Shown one piece after another: positions 8,087 through 15,589 of a stretch of 25,023 nt of DNA (positions within the stretch are counted from its first letter, which is position 1; every line of letters starts with the position of its first letter). Under the pieces are notes generated by a model. It saw only the letters and a list, made by a program, of their open reading frames with translations. It did no database searches and had not been told where the DNA came from. Origin of the DNA: Halomonas halophila (GTDB lineage: Bacteria > Pseudomonadota > Gammaproteobacteria > Pseudomonadales > Halomonadaceae). Position numbers and translations under genes: made by a program. The stretch is taken from positions 1 to 25,023 of the forward strand of contig DJIP01000077.1 of NCBI GenBank assembly GCA_002433675.1, read 5' to 3'.

Positions 8087-9099
8087 TCCGGCTGGTGCTG
8101 CTGTCCGGTTGGGCCATCGACGCCAGAATCTGGTCACCGCTGGCGAGCCATTGGGGGGCCTCGGTGACGGTGGACGCCATCGACTGGCCCGGCATGGGCG
8201 GCAGGCCCGCGCTTGGAGACGCAGGTGCCTCAGCCGCAGACACCTCAGACGCAGACGCCTCAGACGCCTCAGACGCAGACACTGGGCTTTTCCGGCGACA
8301 GGTACACGCACCGTCTGGCATTCAGACGCTGGCGAAAGCCATGGGGCCTTCCCTGTCGTCCTGCGACGGCGAGCCGGTCATCTGGGTGGGCTGGTCGCTC
8401 GGTGCGCTGCAGGCCGCCGCGCTGACCCGGCACCTGCCGCCCCCCGATGGCCTGGTGCTGCTTGGCATGGGCCCGTCCTTCTGTCACCCGAACGGCGTGA
8501 CGCCAACTGCGCTGGCTGATTTTCACGCCGCCTTTCGCCGCGACCCGACCAGGGCCAGAGAGCACTTTCTGCGCTGGCAGCTGTCCGGCGAGCCCTCGCC
8601 CCGCGACGCCCTGCGCCGGCTGCGCAGCCTGCTGACGCCGGACGTCAGCACCGATCACACCACCCTGGAGCAGGGCCTCGCCACCCTGGCAAGCGCCGAT
8701 ATCGGTGACCTGCTTGGCGGCGTGCCAGGCGACCTGTCAGGCGACCTGCCACATGAGAGAGCGAGCGATGCTTCGGGCCATATGCCAGGTCAGGTGCCGC
8801 GTAAAACGCCCCCCTTTCCCGTCACGACCCTGTGCGGTGCCACGGACCCCCTGCTGGCCCCTGCCGTGCGCGAGTCCATGGATGAGCGGATCGAGGGCGC
8901 CGGGCACTGCCCGATGCTGAGCCAGCCGGCCCGTCTGGCCGAGGTCATCCAGCGCCACGCCTTGCACATGCTGAGTGACGGGAACGCTCTCACCAGCCGC
9001 CGCGAAGCTCAATATGCCGACCGCGAAGCCAACGATGGCGACCGCGAAACCAATGATGGCGACCGCGAGGCCAAGGGTATTGACGAGGTGACGCCATGA
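8083..9099 (+). CDS. bioH: Pimeloyl-ACP methyl ester esterase, BioH, with repeat insertions
   Basis: Alpha/beta hydrolase that removes the methyl group from pimeloyl-ACP methyl ester, ending the BioC-started chain. The catalytic triad is visible: S105 in GWSLGA, D255 in GATDPLL and H275 in GAGHCPML. At 338 residues it is about 80 longer than E. coli BioH (256). The excess lies in three low-complexity, repeat-coded stretches: an Ala/Ser/Asp run at residues 48-67, a Gly-Asp-Leu-Pro/Ser run at about 208-223 with a following loop, and a charged heptad-like tail from about 306. All avoid the triad and the core strands, so the enzyme may well be active. The start overlaps the bioF stop; the stop overlaps the bioC start. 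An upstream in-frame TTG at 8041 is unlikely to be used. Confidence 0.9.
   Translation: MIRLVLLSGWAIDARIWSPLASHWGASVTVDAIDWPGMGGRPALGDAGASAADTSDADASDASDADTGLFRRQVHAPSGIQTLAKAMGPSLSSCDGEPVIWVGWSLGALQAAALTRHLPPPDGLVLLGMGPSFCHPNGVTPTALADFHAAFRRDPTRAREHFLRWQLSGEPSPRDALRRLRSLLTPDVSTDHTTLEQGLATLASADIGDLLGGVPGDLSGDLPHERASDASGHMPGQVPRKTPPFPVTTLCGATDPLLAPAVRESMDERIEGAGHCPMLSQPARLAEVIQRHALHMLSDGNALTSRREAQYADREANDGDRETNDGDREAKGIDEVTP
8227..8283. repeat. Short tandem repeat in bioH encoding an Ala/Ser/Asp run
   Basis: Degenerate repeats built of the words GCCTCAGAC and GCAGAC follow one another for about 57 bases. They encode an acidic run of Ser, Asp, Ala and Thr in the loop after the conserved PGMGG segment of BioH. 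The repeat keeps the frame. Confidence 0.8.
8704..8751. repeat. 12-bp tandem repeat in bioH, four units
   Basis: Four 12-base units, the best pair being GGCGACCTGTCA and GGCGACCTGCCA, encode GDLL-GGVP-GDLS-GDLP. A further degenerate relative follows (around 8780-8803). The repeat lies between the cap region and the strand leading to the catalytic aspartate. Confidence 0.75.
8998..9081. repeat. 21-bp tandem repeat at the 3' end of bioH, four units
   Basis: Units of 21 bases beginning GACCGCGAAGCC encode the heptapeptides RREAQYA, DREANDG, DRETNDG and DREAKGI. The two middle units (9019-9039, 9040-9060) differ at two bases; the outer ones are more diverged. The run adds a charged tail after the last conserved part of BioH and stops just before the bioC start overlap. 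Confidence 0.85.
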
Positions 9100-10022
9100 A
9101 CGCTCCGCTAGTGCAGCACCAGCTTGCGCCCGCGCGCCCCCGCGACACGGCCACGCCGGATCAGGATGACGTTTCCGCAGTGCCCCATGCCACGCCCGAC
9201 GACTGGCAGCGACGTGTCGCCCGGGCGTTCTCGCGTGCGGCCCCGCGCTACCGAGAGCTGGCTCGCGCCCAGATGGCCATGGCCGAAACGCTATGGCCCC
9301 ATCTGCCAGACGACGCGGAGCGGATTCTCGATCTGGGTTGCGGTCCCGGCGACCTGACCCGAAGGGTGGCCGAACGCTACCCTGACGCCAGCGTGCTGGG
9401 GCTCGATCTGTCCGCGGCGATGCTGGCACAGGCTCGCCAGACACTGGTTCAACCAGCCCAAGTCGACCAGGACGCCGAACAGCTTCGCCACGACGTATCT
9501 CCCCATCCGCGCGCCACGGTGTGCGACTGGGTATGCGCCGACGCCCAGGCGATGCCGCTGGCCGATGCAAGCCTCGACCTGGTGATATCCAATCTGGCCA
9601 TCCAGTGGTGCCCCGACCTGAAGCAGGTGCTGGCGGAACTCCATCGTGTCCTGGCACCCGGTGGACGGGCGATTCTCAACACCCTGCTGCCCGGCACCCT
9701 CGCCGAAATCGCGCAGGTCTGGCGTCAACCAGGCCGGGCCAGCGGGGTGCTGGACTTCGCGAGCCTCGATGACCACCGGCGTGCCACCCTCACCCGTCCC
9801 TGGGCCGCCATCGCCTTCGAGCAGCGTGCCGAGCGTTTCTACTACCCAGACCTGGACGCCGTGATGGCCTCGATCAAGGGCGTCGGTGCCCAGATCGCAC
9901 GCCCCGGCGCCCGTCTGAGCCGTCAGGATATTACACAGGCGCGAGCCCGCTACGAACACCTGCGCAAGCCTCAGGGACTGCCGGTGACCTACCAGCGGCT
10001 GACGTTGATTCTCGATCGCTGA
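9096..10022 (+). CDS. bioC: Malonyl-ACP O-methyltransferase, BioC
   Basis: Methylates the free carboxyl of malonyl-ACP with SAM, so that fatty acid synthesis can build a pimeloyl chain in disguise. The 308-residue product shows a class I methyltransferase fold: SAM motif I ILDLGCGPGD at residues 77-86, the acidic end of strand 2 in VLGLDLSAAM, WVCADAQAMPLADASLDLVISNLAIQW (motifs II and III), and the BioC-typical KGVGA. An N-terminal stretch of about 35 residues ahead of DWQRRVARAFSRAAPRYRELA looks non-conserved and is longer than in E. coli BioC (251 residues). The start overlaps the bioH stop by four bases (ATGA), so the two are probably coupled. bioD follows after 84 bases. Confidence 0.95.
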   Translation: MNAPLVQHQLAPARPRDTATPDQDDVSAVPHATPDDWQRRVARAFSRAAPRYRELARAQMAMAETLWPHLPDDAERILDLGCGPGDLTRRVAERYPDASVLGLDLSAAMLAQARQTLVQPAQVDQDAEQLRHDVSPHPRATVCDWVCADAQAMPLADASLDLVISNLAIQWCPDLKQVLAELHRVLAPGGRAILNTLLPGTLAEIAQVWRQPGRASGVLDFASLDDHRRATLTRPWAAIAFEQRAERFYYPDLDAVMASIKGVGAQIARPGARLSRQDITQARARYEHLRKPQGLPVTYQRLTLILDR

Positions 10023-10106
10023 CGCCTGACCACCGGGCCCCTTAGCGAGGCGGCCCATCGTCGTTTCACCGCCACCAGATTTGCACCACAGGATCCCGCA
10101 CTCGTC

Positions 10107-10799
10107 ATGCCAAGCTACTTTGTGACCGGTACCGACACCGACGCCGGCAAGACCCTGGCAAGCTCCGGTCTGCTGGCCCTGGCGCGCCGCCAGGGCCAGA
10201 CCACCCTCGGGCTCAAACCCATAGCCTCGGGGTGTGAGCCCACCGCCGAGGGCCTGCGCAATATCGACGCCCTGACCCTGCAGGCCCAGAGCGTACCGAC
10301 TGTCGCCTACGACGACATCAACCCGCTCGCCTTCGCGCCGCCCATCGCCCCGCACCTGGCGGCTCGCTACGCCGGCGTCGAGCTGTCCCTCGACAGGCTC
10401 TGCCAAACGCTGGCCCCAAGTCTTGAGCTCCCCCGTGATCTGACCCTGATCGAGGGCGCCGGCGGCTATCGGGTCCCGCTCAACAACCAGGAGGACCTGG
10501 CGGGGCTCGCCGCACGCCTTCAGCTTCCGGTGATCCTGGTGGTGGGTCTGAAACTCGGCTGCCTGAACCATGCCCTGCTGACCGCTGAAGCCCTCAAGGC
10601 AGATGGCGTCCCTTGCGCCGGCTGGATCGGCAACCTCATCGATCCCGGCTTCGCCGAGGATGAGATGCTCTATCGGGACAACCTCGATCACCTGAAAGCC
10701 AGGCTGCCGGGGCCCTGCCTCGGCATCATTCCTCGCCTCGATGGCAGTGACCATCGCGCACTGGCCGAACAGGCCGCCGACCATCTCACGCTGCCATAG
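10107..10799 (+). CDS. bioD: Dethiobiotin synthetase, BioD
   Basis: ATP-dependent closure of the ureido ring of 7,8-diaminononanoate to give dethiobiotin. The 230-residue product has the P-loop GTDTDAGKT (residues 8-16), the substrate-binding KPIASGCE, the EGAGGYRVPLN motif with the metal ligand glutamate, and VVGLKLGCLNHALLT. Length and order are normal for the family. Last gene of the biotin block; the aminotransferase BioA, which makes its substrate, is not in this window and must be encoded elsewhere if the pathway is complete. No T-tract terminator is evident after the stop; transcription could run toward the tRNA gene. Confidence 0.95.
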   Translation: MPSYFVTGTDTDAGKTLASSGLLALARRQGQTTLGLKPIASGCEPTAEGLRNIDALTLQAQSVPTVAYDDINPLAFAPPIAPHLAARYAGVELSLDRLCQTLAPSLELPRDLTLIEGAGGYRVPLNNQEDLAGLAARLQLPVILVVGLKLGCLNHALLTAEALKADGVPCAGWIGNLIDPGFAEDEMLYRDNLDHLKARLPGPCLGIIPRLDGSDHRALAEQAADHLTLP

Positions 10800-10910
10800 C
10801 CCGCACTGCCGTCGCCTCTACCTCAGCCCCCGCTTCCGCCCCCACCCTCAGCGTCCGGGCGGATAGCGGGACCCTGGCTCGACATAAGCGAGCACACCTC
10901 ACGGAAGTGT

Positions 10911-10938
10911 TTGACTTGCCAGGCCGGCAACGTAAAAT
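10911..10938 (+). promoter_or_regulatory. Promoter of tRNA-Leu
   Basis: TTGACT (10911-10916), a 16-base spacer, then TAAAAT (10933-10938), followed by a GC-rich discriminator (GCCCCGCC). That discriminator is typical of stable-RNA promoters under growth-rate or ppGpp control. The distance to the tRNA 5' end is 20 bases. Confidence 0.75.
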
Positions 10939-10958
10939 ATGCCCCGCCTACCCCGCGT

Positions 10959-11043
10959 GCGGATGTGGTGGAATTGGTAGACACGCTAGATTTAGGTTCT
11001 AGTGCCTTAGCGCGTGGGAGTTCGAGTCTCCCCATCCGCACCA
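10959..11043 (+). tRNA. leuW: tRNA-Leu (anticodon UAG)
   Basis: An 85-base class II tRNA. The acceptor stem GCGGATG pairs with CATCCGC. The D-loop region includes GGTAGAC. The anticodon stem CTAGA/TCTAG encloses the loop TTTAGGT, with anticodon TAG. A variable arm, GTTCGAGTC (T arm) and an encoded CCA end follow. It closely resembles E. coli leuW. The gene symbol is by analogy. It reads codon family CUN (mainly CUA/CUG). It stands alone, with its own promoter, and borders a lower-GC segment. Confidence 0.96.
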
Positions 11044-11433
11044 TCTTGATTTCCCTCAGCTTTCCGAGCACCTGTCAGATTGTCTAGACGGGCAGGACCA
11101 TCGATCAGGATCGAATCCTGGTTTCACCTTGTCTTCCTGGCGACACCTGATATGACAGTGCTTCAGCGTCTTTCCTGCAGTGATCCAGCACTCATCTATC
11201 ACCTCACCCGTATGATGGCCTTGCTTGTTGCAGGCTTGGACTGCACTCGCACGCAAGCCAACAGTTCAGGGCACAGTGAAGGGAAAGCCCGAACGTTATC
11301 GCCACCGACGGAGACGCCCCTGTCTCACATGGATGTTACTCCCGCGGTACTTCGGCAGCCGACAGTAGTCCCCCAAAAAAAGAGCGCCCCATAAGGAGCG
11401 CTCTGGCCAATACTTCTTAGTTTCAACCGATCG
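11044..11433. other. Intergenic segment between tRNA-Leu and the alkyl sulfatase gene
   Basis: About 390 bases without a recognisable gene. A plus-strand frame of about 100 codons (11080-11394) and a minus-strand one of 66 codons (11056-11256) are open, but neither has a ribosome site or a family resemblance. The only clear element is the sulfatase terminator at 11375-11404. GC is lower than in the biotin operon. I looked for a second copy of the tRNA 3' end (CCCATCCGCACCA) downstream and found none. Confidence 0.5.
11375..11404 (-). terminator. Rho-independent terminator of the alkyl sulfatase gene
   Basis: On the minus strand a 10-bp stem (AGAGCGCTCC pairing with GGGGCGCTCT, one T-G pair) encloses the tetraloop TTAT and is followed by a run of T. 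It lies 29 bases past the sulfatase stop codon. A textbook intrinsic terminator. Confidence 0.92.
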
Positions 11434-13392
11434 TCAGGGCGTTACGATATCGAACCAGAACTCGAAGCTGTCTAGCAGGCCGATAAATTCATCTACAGTC
11501 TGCTGATCACCATCCACGGTCACGTCACCCGCTTCAATCGCATCCACCATGGTGGTTTCGCCAAGGTTGATGCTGTCCAGCTGGGCACGGTCAATGGTCA
11601 CCGTTGCCGCTGCGTCGTCTTCCCAGTCACCAATCGTGTAGTTCATGACGCCATTGGAAATGGAGACGGTGAACTTCTCGTCGACATCGGGCATTTCAAA
11701 GTTAATATCGAAGTCCTTACCGACGGCTTCAGGATGGTTGAGTCTTACAGCAAGGTAATCCAGATAGATATCGAGCGGTAGACCTTTCACCATATCTGGG
11801 GAAGCAGTGTCAGGTGTCGCCACCTCGGCTACACCATCACGGAGTTCCTTCGCACCGGATAGGTAGAAATTCCTCCATGGGCCACTCTCTGCTTGATAGC
11901 CCATCTGGGTCAGAGCGTCTGCCAGCAGGTCCTTGGCCTCCTGGTTCTCAGGTTCAGCGAAGACGAGATGATTCAACGCCGTCGCGGCCCACCGGTAGTT
12001 CCCCTCATCGACATCTTGACGAGCCTTCTCGAGGACTTGCTCCGCGCCTCCGACATACTCGACAAATTTTGCACCTTCTTCTGCAGGAGGAAGTTCGTGC
12101 AACTCGGAAGGATTACCACTGAACCAGCCAAAGTACAGCTGATACTGTGCCTTGGCATTATGGCTGACACTACCGTAGTAGCCGCGATTGTAGAACTCTT
12201 GAGCCAGCGAGTCCGGCAGTTCGATCTGTTCTGCTATCTCGAGCATTGTCTCGCCATGGTTGGCCAGACGCAGCACTTCGTCGTGCAGGTAGCGGTAGGT
12301 GTCACGCTGTTTTTCCCAGTATTCCACGACATTTTCGTTGCCCCAGGTGGGCCAATGGTGGCTACCCAGGCTGACCTCGACGTCGTCGCCATACCGGTTG
12401 ATGACATCGTGAATATACTTGGCCCACAGGTCACCGCTTCTTACCTTTGCACCTCTCAAGGTATACAAGTTATGCAGCGTGTGGCTGATTTCCTCTGCCT
12501 GCATCAACGCCTTGAATTCAGGTACATAAAACATCAACTCGGCCGGTGCCTCTGCACCTGGCGTGTTGAGAAACTCTATCTCGACGCCGTCGATCACCTC
12601 GGTCTTCGGGGTCTCATCAATCGTGATCGTCGGCTGGGCGATAGTCACAGTACCGGCTGCTGTAGTCGTGCCAAGTCCAGACCCGAGTGAGCCTTCTGGC
12701 CCCTTGTCGATAACGTTGCCGTACATGTAACTGGCCCGGCGACTCATCGTATTGCCGGCGATCAAATTTTCGCTGACAGACTCTTCAAAGAAGTTCTCAG
12801 GCGCCACAATCGGAATATCGCCTTCATCGACTTCTTCCTGGGTCAAAATGCCTTTTACGCCCCCGAAGTGATCTACATGGCTGTGCGTGATAATCACGCC
12901 GGACACTGGGATATCTTCCACGTGCTCTTGCAGCAAGGAAAGGCCGGCAGCAGCCGTTTCATTGGCGGTAAGAGGGTCGACGACAATCCACCCATTATCC
13001 CCCCTGATGAAGGTCATGACAGCAAGGTCAAAACCTCGTATCTGATAGATCTTCCCTTCGACAACTTCAAATAGCCCATTGATTGCGTTCAATTGGCTTT
13101 GTCGCCATAAACTGGGATTCGCCGTGTCTGGGGCGTCCCCCGTGGCAAAGTCAAATTGCGCCGTATCATAGACAGGCGAACCGTCCGGCTTCTTGATGAC
13201 ACTGTCGTCCAAAGTGGCGATCAAACCACGCCTGGCATTATCAAAATCGGTATTATCCTCGAAAGGCAAGTAGTCTCGCAGTTGCTGGTTGAAGGCTTTC
13301 GTGCTTTCCGATGCGGCGTGTTCAACAGCAACAGCCGGAGTGGCGCCAATGGCAAGTGCAATCGCCGTGACTGCGAAAGGTATGGTTTTCAT
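11434..13392 (-). CDS. Secreted linear alkyl sulfatase, metallo-beta-lactamase fold (SdsA-like)
   Basis: A 652-residue enzyme of the SdsA1/Pseudomonas alkylsulfatase family, which cleaves primary alkyl sulfates such as dodecyl sulfate to alcohol and sulfate in the periplasm. A signal peptide with a probable cut after AVA (residues 20-22) opens the protein. The zinc-binding motif THSHVDHFGG places H170, H172, D174 and H175. Further expected parts are MQAEEISHTLHNLYTLRGAKVR with metal-ligand glutamates, SLGSHHWPTWGNE, a central dimerisation region, and a C-terminal SCP2-like domain ending GDVTVDGDQQTVDEFIGLLDSF. The start at 13392 is fixed by the signal peptide and an in-frame stop just upstream, though GGGA lies almost against the ATG, an unusually tight spacing. 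GC by eye is about 50 percent, well below its neighbours, suggesting acquisition by transfer. It has its own terminator and a palindromic candidate operator upstream. No SdsB-type regulator gene is adjacent. Confidence 0.9.
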   Translation of the reverse strand: MKTIPFAVTAIALAIGATPAVAVEHAASESTKAFNQQLRDYLPFEDNTDFDNARRGLIATLDDSVIKKPDGSPVYDTAQFDFATGDAPDTANPSLWRQSQLNAINGLFEVVEGKIYQIRGFDLAVMTFIRGDNGWIVVDPLTANETAAAGLSLLQEHVEDIPVSGVIITHSHVDHFGGVKGILTQEEVDEGDIPIVAPENFFEESVSENLIAGNTMSRRASYMYGNVIDKGPEGSLGSGLGTTTAAGTVTIAQPTITIDETPKTEVIDGVEIEFLNTPGAEAPAELMFYVPEFKALMQAEEISHTLHNLYTLRGAKVRSGDLWAKYIHDVINRYGDDVEVSLGSHHWPTWGNENVVEYWEKQRDTYRYLHDEVLRLANHGETMLEIAEQIELPDSLAQEFYNRGYYGSVSHNAKAQYQLYFGWFSGNPSELHELPPAEEGAKFVEYVGGAEQVLEKARQDVDEGNYRWAATALNHLVFAEPENQEAKDLLADALTQMGYQAESGPWRNFYLSGAKELRDGVAEVATPDTASPDMVKGLPLDIYLDYLAVRLNHPEAVGKDFDINFEMPDVDEKFTVSISNGVMNYTIGDWEDDAAATVTIDRAQLDSINLGETTMVDAIEAGDVTVDGDQQTVDEFIGLLDSFEFWFDIVTP

Positions 13393-13901
13393 TCCCTGTG
13401 ATCGTCCCTGTCAACGCGCATTGGTCAAACGCGACCAATAGTCATTAATGAATTGTGCTCATTCAAGCTAGAACAGATAGCTGAGACCGTCACGGCAAAT
13501 TTATCAACATATAAACTATTGCAGAAGAATATTTAATAGCGTTTAGCTATCAAAAAGCCAAGACCTTTCCGGCCCATCGACATCCATTGGCACGTCGTCA
13601 CGAATGCTGGCCTGCTTCAAAGCCTTGTTCCCCCCCCCTGACCCAGGCGCAATCGCAGCCCTGTCCAGGACATGCTCGGTCCGTTGTGCCCCCCGCAAGG
13701 ATGTATTCACCAGCCTAAGACGAGCCTCTGGGGAGATCTGGACCTTGGCATGGACCCCTTCGCTGGGCCGGGAGCTTCCCGTTGACGCCGCCCCAGCATC
13801 CGTTGGCTTTGTCAGGGCTCGATCCTGCTATCGTTACATGCATGTTCCATGATTGAAATCGACCTCGCACGCTGCGCAGGTCCGCGAAAAAAGGTCATTG
13901 C
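13393..13901. other. Divergent intergenic region, sulfatase / yiaW
   Basis: About 509 bases without a supported gene. The half next to the sulfatase (13440-13560) is strongly AT-rich and is the likely sulfatase promoter zone; I cannot fix one -35/-10 pair. It contains the palindrome at 13420-13439 and a smaller inverted repeat (ATAGC-GTTTA-GCTAT) near 13536-13552. From about 13570 the composition returns to GC-rich. An 82-codon plus-strand frame (13604-13852) shows no family resemblance. Confidence 0.5.
13420..13439. promoter_or_regulatory. Candidate operator palindrome upstream of the alkyl sulfatase
   Basis: ATTGGTC-N6-GACCAAT, a perfect 7-bp inverted repeat with a six-base centre. It lies 28 bases ahead of the sulfatase ATG on the minus strand. 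Size and symmetry fit a dimeric repressor (TetR- or GntR-like) site. The role is inferred only from position and symmetry. Confidence 0.5.
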
Positions 13902-14306
13902 ATGCTGAACTACTTTGCCCTCGGCATCCTGTGCTTCGTGGTGTTGACCCTGTTCTACGGTGTCATCGTCATCCACGACATCCCCTACGGTATCGCCAAG
14001 AAGCGCAACCATCCGCACCAGGACGCGATCCACGTCGCCGGCTGGGTCAGCCTGTTCACCCTGCATGTGCTGTGGCCCTTCCTGTGGATCTGGGCCACCC
14101 TCTATCGGCCGGATCGCGGCTGGGGCTTCAAGCAGATCGAGGAAGAACAGGCGCGCGAGCGAAGCGAGATCGACGAGCTGCGCCTCGAACTCGAACACCT
14201 TCGCCAGCGGCTCGACGCCCAGGAAGCCGCAGGGCCGTCGCTTCAGTCAGAACCACCGGCCCGCGCCCAGCGCACGCCCGGCAATACCCAGGGAGGTCAG
14301 GACTGA
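13902..14306 (+). CDS. yiaW: DUF3302 inner-membrane protein, YiaW family
   Basis: A 134-residue membrane protein. Two hydrophobic segments (about residues 4-24 and 44-66) flank a conserved loop HDIPYGIAKKRNHPHQDAIHVAGWVSLFTLH. After it come WPFLWIWATLYRPDRGWG and a charged, coiled-coil-prone C-terminal tail. The central part is nearly identical in wording to E. coli YiaW; the tail is longer. YiaW function is unknown, but the gene is regularly paired with the HlyD-type yiaV, as here. AAGG precedes the ATG by seven bases. Its TGA overlaps the next ATG (TGATG), so the pair is translationally coupled. Confidence 0.9.
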   Translation: MLNYFALGILCFVVLTLFYGVIVIHDIPYGIAKKRNHPHQDAIHVAGWVSLFTLHVLWPFLWIWATLYRPDRGWGFKQIEEEQARERSEIDELRLELEHLRQRLDAQEAAGPSLQSEPPARAQRTPGNTQGGQD

Positions 14307-15433
14307 TGGATCTGCTTATCGTGCTGACCTATGCGGCGCTGTGTATCGCCGTGTTCAAGATCTTCCGCATCCCGCTAACCAAGTGGACGGTCCCCACCGC
14401 AGTACTCGGCGGAATCATCGTGGTCGCGACCCTGGTGCTGCTGATGAACTACAACCATCCCTTTACCCGCCAGGTTCGCCAGGCCTACGCGGTGACGCCC
14501 CTGGTATCCGAGGTCCGGGCCAGGGTCAGCTCCGTCGAGGTCGCCCCCAACACCCTGGTCGAGGCCGGCACGCCCTTGTTCATCCTCGACCCTACCCAGT
14601 TCGAGTCCCGGGTCGAGCGGCTGACAGCAGAACTCGAAGACGCCCTGCGCAATTCCGACAGTCGCAGCGCCGGCGTCGCCGAGGCCGAGGCCAACCTGGT
14701 GGCGGCCCAGGCCGATCGAGATCAGGCCAGTCGGACCCTGGCACGCTATCAGGCCGCCTCCTCTGCGTTCAGCCGTCAGCAGATCGATGAAGCCTCACAG
14801 AACGCCCAGACCGCGGCTGCACGTGTCGCCCAGGCCGAGGCCGCCCTAGAGCGGGCCCGCGCCGAACAGCGCCCCGACGGCGACGACGAGGACCCGTTGG
14901 TCGTCGCCAAGCGCGCCCAACTGGCCGAGGCACAATATGATCTGCAAAATACGGTGATCCGCGCACCGACGGACGGCTTTCTGACGCAGCTCGCGGTGCG
15001 CCCGGGAATGATGGCGGTACCGCTGCCGCTGAAGCCACTCGGGGTCTTTGTGCATGACGAACCCGGCCGCTTTACCGGCGCCTTCCGCCAGCAAGCGCTC
15101 AACCGCATCCAACCAGGTGACGAGGCCGAGCTGACCTTCACCGCCCTGCCGGGCCAGGTGTTCGCCGCCGAAGTCATCGAGGTACTGCCGGCCATCGCCG
15201 AATCCCAGGTCGCCGCCGGTGATCGACTGCTCGGCGCCGACGCCTTCGCCAGCACCGACGCCCCGGCGCTGGTGACCCTGAAGCTCGCCCCGGGCCAGGA
15301 TATGCCGGACATGCCGCTGGGCATCGGCGCCCAGGCAGCGGTCTATACCGAGCATTTCCACCACGTTGCCATCATGCGCAAGGTGCTCCTGCGCATGCTC
15401 GGCTGGCAGCACTATGTCTACATCGACCACTGA
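14306..15433 (+). CDS. yiaV: HlyD/EmrA-type membrane fusion protein, YiaV family
   Basis: A 375-residue periplasmic adaptor protein. Two N-terminal hydrophobic segments (about 3-20 and 31-47) anchor it in the inner membrane. A biotinyl-lipoyl-like half motif follows (VRARVSSVEVAPNTLVEAGTPLFILD, about 69-95), then a long alpha-helical hairpin rich in Ala, Glu and Gln (about 97-200), the returning lipoyl half (NTVIRAPTDGFLTQLAVRPGM), and a beta-barrel region. Such proteins bridge an inner-membrane transporter and the outer membrane; here no transporter or TolC gene accompanies it, only YiaW, as in E. coli. GGGAGG upstream and the overlap with the yiaW stop fix the start at 14306, although the frame is open further upstream. 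Confidence 0.9.
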   Translation: MDLLIVLTYAALCIAVFKIFRIPLTKWTVPTAVLGGIIVVATLVLLMNYNHPFTRQVRQAYAVTPLVSEVRARVSSVEVAPNTLVEAGTPLFILDPTQFESRVERLTAELEDALRNSDSRSAGVAEAEANLVAAQADRDQASRTLARYQAASSAFSRQQIDEASQNAQTAAARVAQAEAALERARAEQRPDGDDEDPLVVAKRAQLAEAQYDLQNTVIRAPTDGFLTQLAVRPGMMAVPLPLKPLGVFVHDEPGRFTGAFRQQALNRIQPGDEAELTFTALPGQVFAAEVIEVLPAIAESQVAAGDRLLGADAFASTDAPALVTLKLAPGQDMPDMPLGIGAQAAVYTEHFHHVAIMRKVLLRMLGWQHYVYIDH

Positions 15434-15484
15434 GTCGACAGGCGTTTCGCCGACGCCGACCCGCTGCTAGGCTGTCTTCTGTCA

Positions 15485-15506
15485 GGTTCGCCCGTCGAGG
15501 CGAACC
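15485..15506. terminator. Strong hairpin between yiaV and the next gene
   Basis: GGTTCGCC and GGCGAACC form a perfect 8-bp stem around the loop CGTCGA, about 50 bases past the yiaV stop. There is no T-tract, so intrinsic termination is uncertain; it could act as a 3' stability element or a protein-binding palindrome. Confidence 0.4.
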
Positions 15507-15589
15507 AGGGAGCGACAGACAGCGCCCAGCGTCCCGAGACGTGCCCGACGAAAGGCACCTTCGGGAGGCTGGGGGGGCGGGAGGCAAGG

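Noticed and set aside
8998..9081. CRISPR-like array at the end of bioH
   Set aside because: Contiguous in-frame 21-bp coding repeats without spacers; not a CRISPR.
9291..10784. 497-codon minus-strand frame across bioC and bioD
   Set aside because: Spans two recognised genes and their gap on the opposite strand; composition is that of an antisense shadow.
11100..11130. GGATCGAATCC-like sequence resembling a tRNA T arm after tRNA-Leu
   Set aside because: No matching acceptor, D or anticodon stems around it; a chance palindrome.
11056..11394. Small overlapping frames between tRNA-Leu and the sulfatase gene, one rich in Cys and His
   Set aside because: No ribosome site, no conserved motif spacing and no promoter; the region is compatible with non-coding DNA.
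10959..13901. Classical tRNA-integrated genomic island
   Set aside because: No integrase, no second copy of the tRNA 3' end and only one cargo gene; kept only as a low-GC observation.
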